Of a DNA stretch of 64,000 nt, positions 10,028 through 19,225 are shown in pieces. Below the pieces are notes generated by a model. The model saw only the letters and a list, made by a program, of their open reading frames with translations, did not search any database and had not been told where the DNA came from. Location of the stretch: positions 56,574-120,573 of IMG/VR virus record IMGVR_UViG_3300046820_002137; one strand, written 5' to 3'. The position numbers and the translations under genes are program-made. Source of the DNA: a virus. Position 1 is the stretch's first letter, and each line of letters begins with the position of its first letter.

Positions 10028-10650
10028 TATTCAGTTGATTTTATATTATAATAATAACTATCACCATCTTCGGCGACCCATCTATCTGACAAAGTTTCAA
10101 CTGAAGGTAAATCAGTGTCAACTTTAATCTCTTTTGGTTCTATTGGGAATTTGTTTGTAACCCAATTTGAATCCTTCCAATAAATTCTATTATTGGGTTG
10201 GCACAAAAGATAACCGTCATCACCAATTAAAATGTGACCACACTTATAATCTGAAGGTTCATCAGAATATGGATTTCTGTACCAATCAATCGTCATAAGA
10301 TATGTTGCCCAAATTTTTGAGCCATCCCTTAAAACAACCTGACACCTTTTTTCATATAAATAATCATAAGTTGTTACAGTTACGTTTTCAGAAAAACAAT
10401 CCCATAATTGTTTAAAGTGAAACGGTATGTCGTTAGTCGGTTCCTTCATGAATATTTCAGAAATAGGAACCCTTGACCTCATCATTCCATAATCCGTCAT
10501 TACATGGAATGTTAATATTTTTCCAGCAACTGATTGGACGGCAAAAGCGTAAGCCTTGTGGAATTTATTATCATCTTTAGGATTTTTTGTAAAATGTGAT
10601 ACCCTAACTAAACACTTAAACAATTCAATGTTTTCATTATATACCGCCAT
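10027..10650 (-). CDS. Conserved-looking phage protein of unknown function (207 aa)
   Basis: I do not recognise this protein. It is a soluble, aromatic-rich product (many Trp and Tyr; C-terminal ends DSYYYNIKSTE) without signal peptide or membrane helix. It is bounded by a strong terminator and a TATTTAT motif on its 5' side and by the gp25-like gene on its 3' side, so it is the first gene of the unit carrying gp25 and gp6. That makes a tail or baseplate-associated role more likely than a metabolic one despite the neighbouring nrdA. It ends in TAG, evidence that TAG is not reassigned in this phage. Confidence 0.75.
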   Translation of the reverse strand: MAVYNENIELFKCLVRVSHFTKNPKDDNKFHKAYAFAVQSVAGKILTFHVMTDYGMMRSRVPISEIFMKEPTNDIPFHFKQLWDCFSENVTVTTYDYLYEKRCQVVLRDGSKIWATYLMTIDWYRNPYSDEPSDYKCGHILIGDDGYLLCQPNNRIYWKDSNWVTNKFPIEPKEIKVDTDLPSVETLSDRWVAEDGDSYYYNIKSTE

Positions 10651-10654
10651 ATTA

Positions 10655-10662
10655 ATAAATAT
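10655..10662 (-). promoter_or_regulatory. Candidate late promoter, TATTTAT motif
   Basis: ATATTTAT on the coding strand (preceded by G), 4 nt before the ATG of the 207-aa gene and just downstream of the nrdA terminator, so it would start a fresh transcript for the gp25-gp6 unit. Confidence 0.55.
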
Positions 10663-10672
10663 CTTAAATAAA

Positions 10673-10694
10673 AAATCCCGATTACTCGGGATTT
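10673..10694 (-). terminator. Rho-independent terminator after nrdA
   Basis: An 8-bp perfect stem AAATCCCG/CGGGATTT with a 6-nt loop, followed on the minus strand by a T-run. It starts 4 bases past the nrdA stop codon and separates the nucleotide-metabolism genes from the baseplate unit. Confidence 0.85.
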
Positions 10695-10697
10695 ATT

Positions 10698-13130
10698 TTA
10701 TGATGAACAACCAAAACATTCAAACTCAGAATTTGCGGGTTTCGGTGGTAAATTCATGTTACTATAATCAACCTTTGGTGGTTCAGGTGTTACATTTGGT
10801 TTTGATACTTTTGATATATCTACTGCCAAGTGTTTTGCTCCCGTTGAAATTGCCTTTGTTCTAACATAGTAACAAAGTGTTTTCAGTCCCTTTTCCCATC
10901 CATAGAAGTGAGAAGACGATATCTTAGAAAGAGTTGGATTACCCATATAGATATTCATTGATTGTGATTGGTCAATAAAAGGAGCTCTGTCAGCCGCCAT
11001 CTCAATTAATTCCTTTTGTGAAATTTCCCAAATTGTTTTGTATTTTGGGATTAGATGTTCAATTCTTTTAACTTTCTTATTGTATTGTTTGTCCTCGGGG
11101 TCAAGGTAGTTATTGAAATTAATTCCCTGAACTGAACCTTCATTAAGAATAATTTCATTCTTTAGGTCTTCTCCCCAAATACCAAGCTTCTCAAAATCGT
11201 TAATCAAATACTTGTTAACAATCATAATCTCACCACCAACAACTCTTCTATTAAAAATGGCCGAGTGAGCGGGTTCTGTCATTTCATATGACCCTGTAAT
11301 CTTGGCAGATGACGCGACAGGCATTTGAGCGGTGAATAAAGAGTTACAAACACCATACTTACTAACATTCTCCTTCAATATCCCCCAAGGCCATCTTCCT
11401 GACAACTCGTCTTCTTTAAGTCCCCACATATCAAACTGAAATATTCCGTTTGACATTGGTGACCCTTCAAAAAAGTCATACGGTTTATATTCACCATCAA
11501 TACATAGTCTGTTACTTTCAGTGATGGCCGCAAAATAAATTGTTTCAAAAATTTCTTTATTAAGTTTTTTGGCTTCGTCAGATGTAAAGATGTAGTCCAT
11601 CAAATAAAATACATCGGCAAGACCCTGAGTTCCAATGGCAATTGCTCTTTGTTCACGTCCACCCTTGTTTCCTTTTTCAGTTGAATAGTTGTTAATATCT
11701 ACAACTTTGTTTAACGCCCTTACAACTTTACGGGTTTCTTCATACAACAACTGATGATTAAAATCTCCGTCTTTAATGAAGTTCTTTAATACCATTGATG
11801 ACAATGTACAAATCGCAGTTGTATCTTCATCTGTATATTGGTAAATCTCATTACAAAGATTTGACTGTTTGATTACACCGATATTTTGGTGGTTTGTCTT
11901 TTTGTTCGCGTTGTCCTTTGAGCAAAGATATGGAACACCAGTCTCAATTTGAGATTCAATAATCTTGGACCAAATTTCTTGGGCTTTAACTTTTTTACCA
12001 AGTCCTAATTCAACTGCTTTATTATAATTTTCTTCATACTCATCCCCGTAACATTCTTGGAGGGGTTTAACACCCGCTTTCTTAATATCATTCGGACAGA
12101 ACAAATACCAATCACCATTGTTCTTAACAGCTTTCATAAAGTTATCGGGAATCCAAAGAGCCGTAAATAAGTCACGAGCTCTTAATTCTTCAGCACCTGT
12201 ATTCTTTTTAATATCCAAAAGGTCAAAAATATCTTTGTGCCAAGGTTCCAAATAAATTGCCGCTGAACCAGGACGACGACCTTGTTGATTAAAGAAACGA
12301 AGTGATTCATTGACAATCTTCAAATATTTCAAAAGTCCTCCGGCAAATCCACCTGATGATGAGATACGGCTTTCTTTACTACGAATATTTGACATAGAAA
12401 GACCAATACCTGCAGCATCTGATGAATATGTTGAGATGTCTCTCATTGTATTCAAAAGACCTTCTCTTGAGTCCGCATCATTAAAGTGAAGAACACAAGA
12501 GGCGAGTTGTGGAACCTTTGTACCGGCATTAATCATAATTGGTGTTGCCGGTGAAATAAGTTGACTTGAAAGTGATTTGTAGTATTCAACAGCTTGTTCA
12601 AATGATTTAGTTACCCAAATTGCAACACGCATGTACATGTGTTGTGGTCTCTCGATTGTTTTACCACTTGGTAGTTTCAAAAGATACATCTCTTGTAATG
12701 ACCTCCAAGCAAAATAATCAAAATTATAATCATTGTCGTGATTAATAACTTCATCAACATTAGATGGTCCGTAACTGCTAATCATATTTATAAACTCCTC
12801 ATTAACAATTCCTTCTTTGTAAAGTGCCATCATAGTATTTGAGAAACTTGGGTTTGTTTCTTTATGATAAGATGAAATTGCAACAGATGACGCGAGTCTA
12901 GAATAATCGTGGTGACTACCAGTATAAGCGGCGGCTATTTCATAAATTAATTTATCCAAATCTTTGGTCATAATCTCACCTTCGGTTGGTACCGAAGTGA
13001 TTACTTTAATAAAGATTTCGTCCGAATTTACGTTCAAACCTTTCGCCGCTCTTTTAATTCGGTTATATATTTTCTGTGGGTTAAATGACGAGTCCTCCCC
13101 ACTTCTTTTTTTAATTTTTAAAGACATCAT
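10698..13130 (-). CDS. nrdA: Class Ia ribonucleoside-diphosphate reductase, large subunit (810 aa)
   Basis: Reduces NDPs to dNDPs for phage DNA synthesis, with the small subunit encoded directly upstream. An N-terminal ATP-cone segment (residues 1-90) is present. The active-site Cys pair is seen in ASCVLHF (about residue 210) and CTLSS (about 443); the radical cysteine with its Asn and Glu is in NLCNEI (about 423). The radical-transfer tyrosine pair is in CYYVRT near residue 755. The C-terminal redox CxxC is CFGCSS at the very end. No intron or intein interrupts it. NrdB ends 19 bp upstream, so the two form one operon; a strong terminator follows. No TATTTAT motif precedes it, consistent with early or middle expression. 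Confidence 0.97.
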   Translation of the reverse strand: MMSLKIKKRSGEDSSFNPQKIYNRIKRAAKGLNVNSDEIFIKVITSVPTEGEIMTKDLDKLIYEIAAAYTGSHHDYSRLASSVAISSYHKETNPSFSNTMMALYKEGIVNEEFINMISSYGPSNVDEVINHDNDYNFDYFAWRSLQEMYLLKLPSGKTIERPQHMYMRVAIWVTKSFEQAVEYYKSLSSQLISPATPIMINAGTKVPQLASCVLHFNDADSREGLLNTMRDISTYSSDAAGIGLSMSNIRSKESRISSSGGFAGGLLKYLKIVNESLRFFNQQGRRPGSAAIYLEPWHKDIFDLLDIKKNTGAEELRARDLFTALWIPDNFMKAVKNNGDWYLFCPNDIKKAGVKPLQECYGDEYEENYNKAVELGLGKKVKAQEIWSKIIESQIETGVPYLCSKDNANKKTNHQNIGVIKQSNLCNEIYQYTDEDTTAICTLSSMVLKNFIKDGDFNHQLLYEETRKVVRALNKVVDINNYSTEKGNKGGREQRAIAIGTQGLADVFYLMDYIFTSDEAKKLNKEIFETIYFAAITESNRLCIDGEYKPYDFFEGSPMSNGIFQFDMWGLKEDELSGRWPWGILKENVSKYGVCNSLFTAQMPVASSAKITGSYEMTEPAHSAIFNRRVVGGEIMIVNKYLINDFEKLGIWGEDLKNEIILNEGSVQGINFNNYLDPEDKQYNKKVKRIEHLIPKYKTIWEISQKELIEMAADRAPFIDQSQSMNIYMGNPTLSKISSSHFYGWEKGLKTLCYYVRTKAISTGAKHLAVDISKVSKPNVTPEPPKVDYSNMNLPPKPANSEFECFGCSS

Positions 13131-13149
13131 AGTTTTAAAAGATAATCAA

Positions 13150-14097
13150 TTAAAAGTCGTCCGTAAAGGACAATGTTTCGTTCAACTTTGCTTTTTGGTA
13201 CTCAACAGTTCTTGATTCAAAAAAGTTACCTTTTGTTTCAACTGCAATTTGTTCCATGAATTTAAATGGTTGTTCAACATTAAATTGTTTCTTACATCCC
13301 ATCTTAACAAGTAGACCATCGACCACAAACTCAAGATATTGTTTCATAAGGTTTGAATTCATTCCAATAAGTGAAACAGGAAGTGATTCTGTGATAAACT
13401 CTTTTTCAATTTCAAGTGCCGACAACAAAATTTCTTTAATTCTCTTTTCACTTGGTTTATTTTCACAATGGTTATTCAAAAGATGAATTGCAAAATCACA
13501 GTGTAGATTTTCATCCTTAAAAATAAGTGAATTAGCGTTACATAAACCTTGCATAAGTCCTCTTGACTTGAGCCAAAAAATTGAACAGAATGAACCTGAG
13601 AAGAAGATTCCTTCTACCGCCGCAAATGCCACAAGTCTTTCTTGAAACGATGCGTTTGTAATCCAATCAAGAGCCCACTTAGCTTTCTTTTGGACTGCGG
13701 GAAGTCTGTCAATTGCATGGAAACATTCGTCTTTTTCTTTTGGATTTGACACATAGGTATCAATCAAAAGTGAGTACATTAGACTATGAATGTTTTCCAT
13801 TGCAAGTTGGAAACCGTAAAAGAATTTTGCTTCAGGATATTGTACTTCTCGGTAGAAATTTTCAGCCAAGTTTTCGTTAACAATTCCATCTGATGCCGCA
13901 AAGAATGATAGAACATTCTTAACAAAGTATTGTTCATTTTCTGAAAGGTTTTCCCAATCACGAATATCCCCTGATAAATCAACTTCTTCTGCCGTCCAAA
14001 ATGCCGCTTGATGCATTTTATAAAATTCCCATATATCGTTATGTTCGATAGGAAATATTACAAACCTATTTGGGTTTTCTACTAAAATCTTTTCCAT
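13150..14097 (-). CDS. nrdB: Class Ia ribonucleotide reductase, small (radical) subunit, eukaryote-like (315 aa)
   Basis: Supplies the tyrosyl radical to NrdA. The diiron ligands and radical Tyr are in recognisable order: [25 protein letters not shown] (two ligands plus the Tyr in LMY), [12 protein letters not shown] and DENLHCDFA. The C-terminal LSFTDDF matches the R1-docking tail. These blocks follow the eukaryotic/Bacteroidota-type R2 pattern much more closely than the E. coli type; the length (315 aa) is near that of short R2 proteins. The gene lies between the gp41-like helicase (5-bp gap) and nrdA, in one co-directional metabolism unit. Confidence 0.97.
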   Translation of the reverse strand: MEKILVENPNRFVIFPIEHNDIWEFYKMHQAAFWTAEEVDLSGDIRDWENLSENEQYFVKNVLSFFAASDGIVNENLAENFYREVQYPEAKFFYGFQLAMENIHSLMYSLLIDTYVSNPKEKDECFHAIDRLPAVQKKAKWALDWITNASFQERLVAFAAVEGIFFSGSFCSIFWLKSRGLMQGLCNANSLIFKDENLHCDFAIHLLNNHCENKPSEKRIKEILLSALEIEKEFITESLPVSLIGMNSNLMKQYLEFVVDGLLVKMGCKKQFNVEQPFKFMEQIAVETKGNFFESRTVEYQKAKLNETLSFTDDF

Positions 14098-14102
14098 ATT
14101 TA

Positions 14103-15485
14103 TTAATTATTTTGTTGTTCTCTTTGTTTTCTTCTTTCGAGTAAATCTTTTACTCGTTGTCTCTGTTGTTCTTCTTTCTGCTCCTCAAGTCCTAAGAATG
14201 TTACTGAACTTTCGGTATCTATTTCTAACATACCGTTATCGAACTTACAATTTTCAAATACAATACCGTCATCACCAATTCTTGATTTGGTTATGGCAAT
14301 TGTAGCAAGTTTCATCTCTTTTTGTTGTAATGTTTTAGCAACAGAGATAATAACGTGACCAACTTGAGCTTTCTTAATTGACCCTCCCATTTGGTCTGTT
14401 GTTACAACCTCAGAAGAGATTGAACTTCTATTACCCTGTGTTGCCGTCCATCCAACTAAATTTAACTCGTGACACATCGCCTCGAAACCTCTCATAACCG
14501 AACCTTCACTCTTCCACTCATCACCCAAATTTTTATCAGGCACAATACAGTCGATATAATCTAATACAATCATATCTAATTTAACACCATCTGCAATCAT
14601 CTTACGAATTTGATTTTTGATTTGCAGTATTGTTAAAGTATCAGATGGTAGTTTCTTTAAGATGAGTCGATTTTCCATCTTACTCTGTACCTCTCTAACC
14701 TTATCCATTACCTCATCTTTCTTATTTGATAACTCATCAGGGTGAACCTTTGTCCAAAGTGTGATGTGTTTACGTTGGATAATTTTAGGGTTATCCTCGA
14801 AGAATATTTGAAGTACGTTATATCCCAAATTAAATGCGTGGTTTGATATTTTGGTTAAGAATGTAGATTTACCTACACCTGTAGGGGCTAAGATAACACC
14901 TAATTCCCCTTTTGCCAAACCTCCCTTCAAAAGTCTATCGATTCCCGGTATTCCCATTGGAATCGGGTGACGATAATCCTCATTAAGTACATCATCCAAA
15001 TTAGAGAATACGTCCGACATCCCATCCTCTCGTTCCCCAACTTGAAGGGCCTCTCTAACTAATTCTTCGAGTTTATCATAACTTTCAAACTCACCACCAT
15101 CAATAACTTTTTGAGCTTTAGTAATGGCTTTCTGTAGTTCTTGTTGTTTACAAAACTTGAGAGCCTTTTCTTGAATGAAACCACTACCTTCAATTGGTGA
15201 ATCTTTAATTTTTGTGATGGTATCCAACACAATCTTAGACGCCAATTCTTGTTGTAGTTCCGACTTAGTTATCTGTTCTAATGTATCAAAAGTTGGTACG
15301 TGTTCGTATTTGGAATAGTACTCCTTAATCATTTGCAAGATGATTTTGAAGTACTTATTTTCAAAATATTGTTGTTCTATAACGTCAATTATGGACCTTC
15401 CGAACTCTTTATCAATAATGATTTGATTCAATAATTGTATTTGAAAAGAAGACCCTAAATAATCGAAATTTTTGTTTGACGCCAT
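14103..15485 (-). CDS. Replicative DNA helicase, T4 gp41 / DnaB-type (460 aa)
   Basis: A hexameric fork helicase of the DnaB/gp41 group. An alpha-helical N-terminal domain occupies residues 1-150. The RecA-type ATPase core follows: Walker [10 protein letters not shown] at 200-208, Walker B with the acidic pair MIVLDYID at 305-312, and a conserved Arg/Gly segment ATQGNRSS for the DnaB H4-type region. The C-terminus is a charged, Gln/Arg-rich tail. Length (460) matches T4 gp41 (475). It sits with nrdB, an exonuclease and uvsX in the replication block. A TATTTAT motif precedes it, unusual among the replication genes. Confidence 0.92.
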   Translation of the reverse strand: MASNKNFDYLGSSFQIQLLNQIIIDKEFGRSIIDVIEQQYFENKYFKIILQMIKEYYSKYEHVPTFDTLEQITKSELQQELASKIVLDTITKIKDSPIEGSGFIQEKALKFCKQQELQKAITKAQKVIDGGEFESYDKLEELVREALQVGEREDGMSDVFSNLDDVLNEDYRHPIPMGIPGIDRLLKGGLAKGELGVILAPTGVGKSTFLTKISNHAFNLGYNVLQIFFEDNPKIIQRKHITLWTKVHPDELSNKKDEVMDKVREVQSKMENRLILKKLPSDTLTILQIKNQIRKMIADGVKLDMIVLDYIDCIVPDKNLGDEWKSEGSVMRGFEAMCHELNLVGWTATQGNRSSISSEVVTTDQMGGSIKKAQVGHVIISVAKTLQQKEMKLATIAITKSRIGDDGIVFENCKFDNGMLEIDTESSVTFLGLEEQKEEQQRQRVKDLLERRKQREQQNN

Positions 15486-15507
15486 AGTAAATTTTTGTTC
15501 GTTTTTG

Positions 15508-15515
15508 ATAAATAT
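15508..15515 (-). promoter_or_regulatory. Candidate promoter, TATTTAT motif upstream of gp41-like helicase
   Basis: ATATTTAT on the coding strand, 22 nt before the helicase ATG in the 29-bp gap after the 150-aa gene. This is the only instance tied to a core replication gene, so it could be a chance match. Confidence 0.35.
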
Positions 15516-15967
15516 TATCGCTTAGTACTAATTCCCGCGAATTCAAAAGTTAAATTTTTCGCTGAAAAAATGTCAGTAAGTGATGAAAGCAAACTTTTTA
15601 TATGAGGGCGGATATCTACGGTGTATCTTATTTTAGGAGGGAAAATCTTAGCATCAATCTGACGATGACAAATTGTCATGTCCCCATGTTTAATAAAGAT
15701 GTTAAAGTGTTCTGGTCCGTCGGTATATGACGTATCCAAAATAGATGGATTACCCTGAATCTCATAAGAATTTTCAAGCATATAATCCACAGTTTTCATT
15801 TTCAAACGATGCATGAGAGTATTTTTAAATTCTAAAATAAACTCATAAAGTTCGGATGAGTATTTCGCTTCGGGGTTGTAATCACGAACATTAAAATACC
15901 TCTGAACGATGATGTTATCGTTAACCATCATCAAAAACTCAAGTTTTGTTAAATCTTGCTCTTTCAT
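15515..15967 (-). CDS. Unknown protein in replication block (150 aa)
   Basis: I do not recognise this protein. It is mixed alpha/beta, soluble, with no Cys cluster, nucleotide-binding loop or membrane segment. It lies between the 5'-3' exonuclease (6-bp gap) and the gp41-like helicase. In T4-type phages, small replication or recombination accessory proteins such as the helicase loader gp59 and the mediator UvsY often occupy such positions, but I see no specific signature for either. It is probably expressed with the replication genes. Confidence 0.7.
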   Translation of the reverse strand: MKEQDLTKLEFLMMVNDNIIVQRYFNVRDYNPEAKYSSELYEFILEFKNTLMHRLKMKTVDYMLENSYEIQGNPSILDTSYTDGPEHFNIFIKHGDMTICHRQIDAKIFPPKIRYTVDIRPHIKSLLSSLTDIFSAKNLTFEFAGISTKR

Positions 15968-15973
15968 AAAAAA

Positions 15974-16978
15974 TTACTTTTTGGTTTTAAATTGTTTTTT
16001 TTCTTTTCTTGTTAATTTCATAAACGGTTTTACGAAGTTTACCCACGCTTCATCATGTTTTGGGAGAAATTTGAAGAACCCGTCCTCCATCATCATACGG
16101 ATTAGGTTTCTATGTCCTCTCCCCTCGGGGTCTAATGTTTCACTATAATATAATTCGACTATTTCCTTACCTTCCTCTGTGATTAACGGATTAGACAAAT
16201 CCACGATTTTGTTGTTAATCTCAAAAAATTCATTTCCATAGATACCTGATTTTGTTTTACCTGAAAGTAAGTTTTGTAATATTTTGTTCTCTTTGTCCTC
16301 GGTAAGTAATACCTCGGCTCTTGTTAAAATATCGTTAAAAGAAACCTCATGGTCAAGTATCTCGGGAAATAATTTGACTAAAGTTTTTTCACCCAAATAA
16401 TATATACCATCAATATTGTCCGATTTATCACCTGACAATATTTTATATGTTTTTACATTATAGTGTGGAATTTCAACCTCATGTAGTTTGATAAAATCAC
16501 CTTTCTTATATGTTAATCTCTTACTAGGTGAGTATATAGAAACGTTCTCAGATATTAGCTGGGTTAGGTCCTTATCACTCGAGAAAATGGTTATATTCTC
16601 GTTGTTTGCAATTTGACAATAATACGCAATAAGGTCATCCGCCTCATTGTTGTTAATATCAACTTGACGAACAAACATCTCTTCAAGATATTGTTTTACC
16701 CTATGTTTTTGTTGGTAAAACGACTCTTCTTTAAAGTCATATCCAGGTTTTCTGTTCTCCTTGTATTGGGGGTAGATTATTTTTCTTGTAAGGGAACTAC
16801 CTTCTCCATCCCAAAACACAACTACTTTATCAAAGTTTTCTTCTTCGATAAATCGTCGGGTAGTATTTAGAAAATGCCAAATACCCCCAACGTGTTTACC
16901 TTCGTGAAAGAAATCTTTCACACCATGAAATCCAATTTTTAATAAATTGTTTCCGTCAATTAATAATGTTTTGGTCAC
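15974..16978 (-). CDS. 5'-3' exonuclease / flap nuclease, T4 RNase H-like (334 aa)
   Basis: A member of the FEN/PIN-like 5' nuclease family that removes RNA primers and flaps from lagging-strand fragments. The metal-binding acids are all present: D8 in LIDGNN, D57 in FWDGEG, E112-D114-D115 in NEADDL, D135 and D137 in SSDKDL, and D184/D187 in GDKSDN, the last starting the helix-hairpin-helix region. Length 334 is close to T4 RNase H (305 aa). The start codon is GTG (16978-16976), preceded by AAAAG. It follows uvsX by 11 bp and precedes the unknown 150-aa gene and helicase, forming a compact replication operon. Confidence 0.93.
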   Translation of the reverse strand: MTKTLLIDGNNLLKIGFHGVKDFFHEGKHVGGIWHFLNTTRRFIEEENFDKVVVFWDGEGSSLTRKIIYPQYKENRKPGYDFKEESFYQQKHRVKQYLEEMFVRQVDINNNEADDLIAYYCQIANNENITIFSSDKDLTQLISENVSIYSPSKRLTYKKGDFIKLHEVEIPHYNVKTYKILSGDKSDNIDGIYYLGEKTLVKLFPEILDHEVSFNDILTRAEVLLTEDKENKILQNLLSGKTKSGIYGNEFFEINNKIVDLSNPLITEEGKEIVELYYSETLDPEGRGHRNLIRMMMEDGFFKFLPKHDEAWVNFVKPFMKLTRKEKKQFKTKK

Positions 16979-16989
16979 CTTTTATTTAA

Positions 16990-18000
16990 TTAAGGTTCGA
17001 CTTCTTCTTTCAAATCAAAATCCAAATCAGACACACCCAAAATATCTTTCCAATATTCCGCATGTTCTTTTTTGTAACTTTCAATGGATGCCTTTTCTTC
17101 GGCTGGTTCTTTACCCGCCATAAATCCATGTGGTGTAACTATAATTTTACCATCCTCATAACCTAATCCATTGATGTGGTTTTTAAGTACAGATACTTTG
17201 GTACGAACCGCAAATTTAACAGTTCTCTTATCTTTTGTGGCGGTAATCTTTGTAGTACCAGCACCTTTTTGATTACCAAACAAAAATACCAAAGATGAGT
17301 TCAACCAAATCGCTTCACCACCTTTTGCCTTAATTTTTGGTTGTCCAAAAGGATTATCAGGAAGTTCAACCCAAGGCTGATTAACAATAACGAGTGTGTT
17401 TTCAAACTTTGAGTCAGCTTTACGACTACCTGAAATTCGTTGGTTAATACCCATACCAATCTTGTCGGCAAGAACCGAGGCATTGTGTTGTTTACCACCT
17501 TTACCTTCAAAGGTCATCTTACAAGGAACTGAACCAACAGAATCCCAAAGGAATAATAAACTATAGTCCAACTCACCTTTTTCTTGAGCGTCCAACAAGT
17601 TGTTTATATATTCTGTGATTTGTTCAATATAATCGAAGTTATTATTAAATAGATAAAATCCATCCCAATCAATCTCACCTGTTGATTCATCAACAACTTC
17701 TTCACATTGAAAACCCATAATGCGAGCGTGTTCAAATGACCACTTTTGTTCGGTAATAATGAACACAGGAAGAATTCCTTTTTTCTGAGCGTCAACCGCG
17801 GCCTTTACAAGTGCGGTAGTTTTACCTGTGTCTGAGTGACCTAAGAACATATTAATATGTCCTATGGCCGGTCCAGGAATTCCAACCGCATCCAAAAATT
17901 CTGTACCCAAGTCAAAATACCTTTGAGGTTTGTATTTTGCTGAAGTAGAGAACTTAGATTTGATTGAATCTAAACCTAATTCTTTTTTCTTAATTGCCAT
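16990..18000 (-). CDS. uvsX: RecA/UvsX-type recombinase (336 aa)
   Basis: A strand-exchange recombinase for recombination-dependent replication and repair. Walker A GHSDTGKTT lies at residues 54-62, Walker B LLFLWDS at about 148-154, and the L1/L2 region contains NQRISGSRKAD and NQPWVELPDNPFG, as in UvsX proteins. The acidic C-terminus ends LKEEVEP. The open frame extends upstream to an ATG at 18051, but that part overlaps the preceding 74-aa gene. I choose the ATG at 18000 (MAIKKKELG), one base past that gene's TAA. Neighbours are gp32 upstream and the 5'-3' exonuclease downstream. Confidence 0.94.
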   Translation of the reverse strand: MAIKKKELGLDSIKSKFSTSAKYKPQRYFDLGTEFLDAVGIPGPAIGHINMFLGHSDTGKTTALVKAAVDAQKKGILPVFIITEQKWSFEHARIMGFQCEEVVDESTGEIDWDGFYLFNNNFDYIEQITEYINNLLDAQEKGELDYSLLFLWDSVGSVPCKMTFEGKGGKQHNASVLADKIGMGINQRISGSRKADSKFENTLVIVNQPWVELPDNPFGQPKIKAKGGEAIWLNSSLVFLFGNQKGAGTTKITATKDKRTVKFAVRTKVSVLKNHINGLGYEDGKIIVTPHGFMAGKEPAEEKASIESYKKEHAEYWKDILGVSDLDFDLKEEVEP

Positions 18001-18001
18001 A

Positions 18002-18226
18002 TTAACTATATTTCTTAAATTGTTGTAGAGCATCCAGCTTATCTTTAGCACTAGCCAATTGGTCTACGAATTTATCCATCTCCTCTAAGTGTTGGGGATG
18101 TTCTCCGATACCCACAGGATTATTAAGATAAATCATGAGAGTTGCCTCGGCTTCTGAAATTTGGGCGGAGTACTTATTGGTCAACGCCTCATACAATTTT
18201 TGAGTAATTTTTTCTTGATTTGACAT
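18002..18226 (-). CDS. Small helical protein between gp32 and uvsX (74 aa)
   Basis: I do not recognise this protein. It is almost wholly alpha-helical by composition, with a helix 1-35 and a second Leu/Asp-rich helix from 48 to the end, and could form a coiled coil. It sits between the gp32 terminator and uvsX, and its TAA is one base from the uvsX ATG. That close coupling suggests a recombination accessory role, such as a UvsY-like mediator (T4 UvsY is 137 aa), but the sequence itself does not show this. Confidence 0.7.
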   Translation of the reverse strand: MSNQEKITQKLYEALTNKYSAQISEAEATLMIYLNNPVGIGEHPQHLEEMDKFVDQLASAKDKLDALQQFKKYS

Positions 18227-18241
18227 TTTTAAAAGGTATTA

Positions 18242-18269
18242 AAACTACCCCATATTTCAGGGGTAGTTT
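18242..18269 (-). terminator. Hairpin terminator after the gp32-like gene
   Basis: A 10-bp perfect stem AAACTACCCC/GGGGTAGTTT with an 8-nt loop lies between the gp32-like stop and the 74-aa start. It is followed by only a short T-run on the minus strand, so it may attenuate rather than stop reading into uvsX. On the plus strand it is followed by a T-rich tract. Confidence 0.7.
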
Positions 18270-18287
18270 GATTAATATTTTTTTTTA

Positions 18288-19139
18288 TTAGAAAGGTAGG
18301 TCGTCAGAAGGTTCGTCTTCAGATTGTGGGTCAACAATTGTTTTCTTTCCACCCATAGACATGGTTTCCTCTAGTTCACTTCCGTAGATGTACTTACCTG
18401 CGTCAGAATCCCAACGTGGAACTTCACCACGAGCAATTGCCTCGAGATATTCAGCCGGCTTCTTAGAATATACATCACTCCAACCCAACTCATCATTCAC
18501 CCATGTTTCTTTGGTTTCCTTATCATCATGAAGTGGTGATGGGTCGTCGTGCATAATTGTTTGAATAACTGTATACGTTGCGCCTTTTGGAGTTTTCGCT
18601 TTAGTCAACTCAAGAATAATATCTCTACCATTTTCAGGGTCAGTGATATCTCCCTTTTGACGGAAAATTGGAATGATTTTATCCAAAATACCTTCGTTCT
18701 TATAGTTGTGCTTAAAACGCCAGAACTTAACACCATCTTGTTCGTTGTCACGGTCGATTACCTTAACAATATAGAATTTACGTGGTTTATACTGTTTTGC
18801 AAGCTCCTTATCAGACTCTTTTCCCGTTGACATGAGTTCTTCATAAACTTCTGACAATGGAGAACGCTCGTTGTCATTTTTACCTGGGTCGAAAAACTTT
18901 TGCCATTTTCCATCAACTTGAACTTCGTGAAACCATACTTCTTTGAATGGTGAACTTCCATCTTTTGTTGGGAGGATTCGGAGTCGTTTTTGACCTTGTT
19001 TCTCGTTATCCTTAAGGATAGCCGCGAAATACTTTTTCATTCTTTCATCTTGAGACATTTTTGAGGAGTTAGATGAACCTCCTTGTTTTGAATTTTCGTA
19101 CTGCGAAAGAATCGCATCTAAAGAATTGTTTGTCGCCAT
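18288..19139 (-). CDS. Single-stranded DNA-binding protein, T4 gp32-like (283 aa)
   Basis: Coats ssDNA and coordinates polymerase, helicase and UvsX. Architecture follows gp32: a basic N-terminal region (to about residue 55), an OB-fold core with KFYIVKVIDRDNEQDGVKFWRF and DKIIPIF (compare the gp32 segment ending KIWDKI), and an acidic C-terminal tail. Two oddities are visible. The protein has no cysteine at all, so the structural zinc site of T4 gp32 is lost. It also ends in SDDLPF, resembling the DDIPF tip of bacterial SSB. The upstream region has TTGACA-N17-TATTAT, a vegetative-type promoter. Confidence 0.88.
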   Translation of the reverse strand: MATNNSLDAILSQYENSKQGGSSNSSKMSQDERMKKYFAAILKDNEKQGQKRLRILPTKDGSSPFKEVWFHEVQVDGKWQKFFDPGKNDNERSPLSEVYEELMSTGKESDKELAKQYKPRKFYIVKVIDRDNEQDGVKFWRFKHNYKNEGILDKIIPIFRQKGDITDPENGRDIILELTKAKTPKGATYTVIQTIMHDDPSPLHDDKETKETWVNDELGWSDVYSKKPAEYLEAIARGEVPRWDSDAGKYIYGSELEETMSMGGKKTIVDPQSEDEPSDDLPF

Positions 19140-19157
19140 AATAATTAAAATTTAAAA

Positions 19158-19198
19158 TTGTTTATTAATAATAAGTGTCAGCCTTTGTTTTGTCAAAT
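19158..19198 (-). promoter_or_regulatory. Candidate early promoter for gp32-like gene (TTGACA-17-TATTAT)
   Basis: On the coding strand TTGACA is followed after 17 nt by TATTAT, a near-consensus vegetative promoter arrangement. An alternative reading as a Bacteroidota-type TTTG-N20-TAttATTA is also possible. It directly follows the terminator of the preceding gene. Confidence 0.5.
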
Positions 19199-19200
19199 TA

Positions 19201-19224
19201 AAAAGGGGTCATTTGACCCCTTTT
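19201..19224 (-). terminator. Rho-independent terminator after the proline-rich gene
   Basis: A stem AAAAGGGGTCA/TGACCCCTTTT around a 2-nt centre starts one base past the TAA of the 221-aa gene and runs into a T-run on the minus strand. It isolates the tail unit from the gp32 promoter. Confidence 0.85.
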
Positions 19225-19225
19225 A

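Noticed and set aside
18001-18051. Upstream extension of the UvsX frame
   Set aside because: It lies inside the 74-aa gene, and family alignment begins near MAIKKKELG at 18000.
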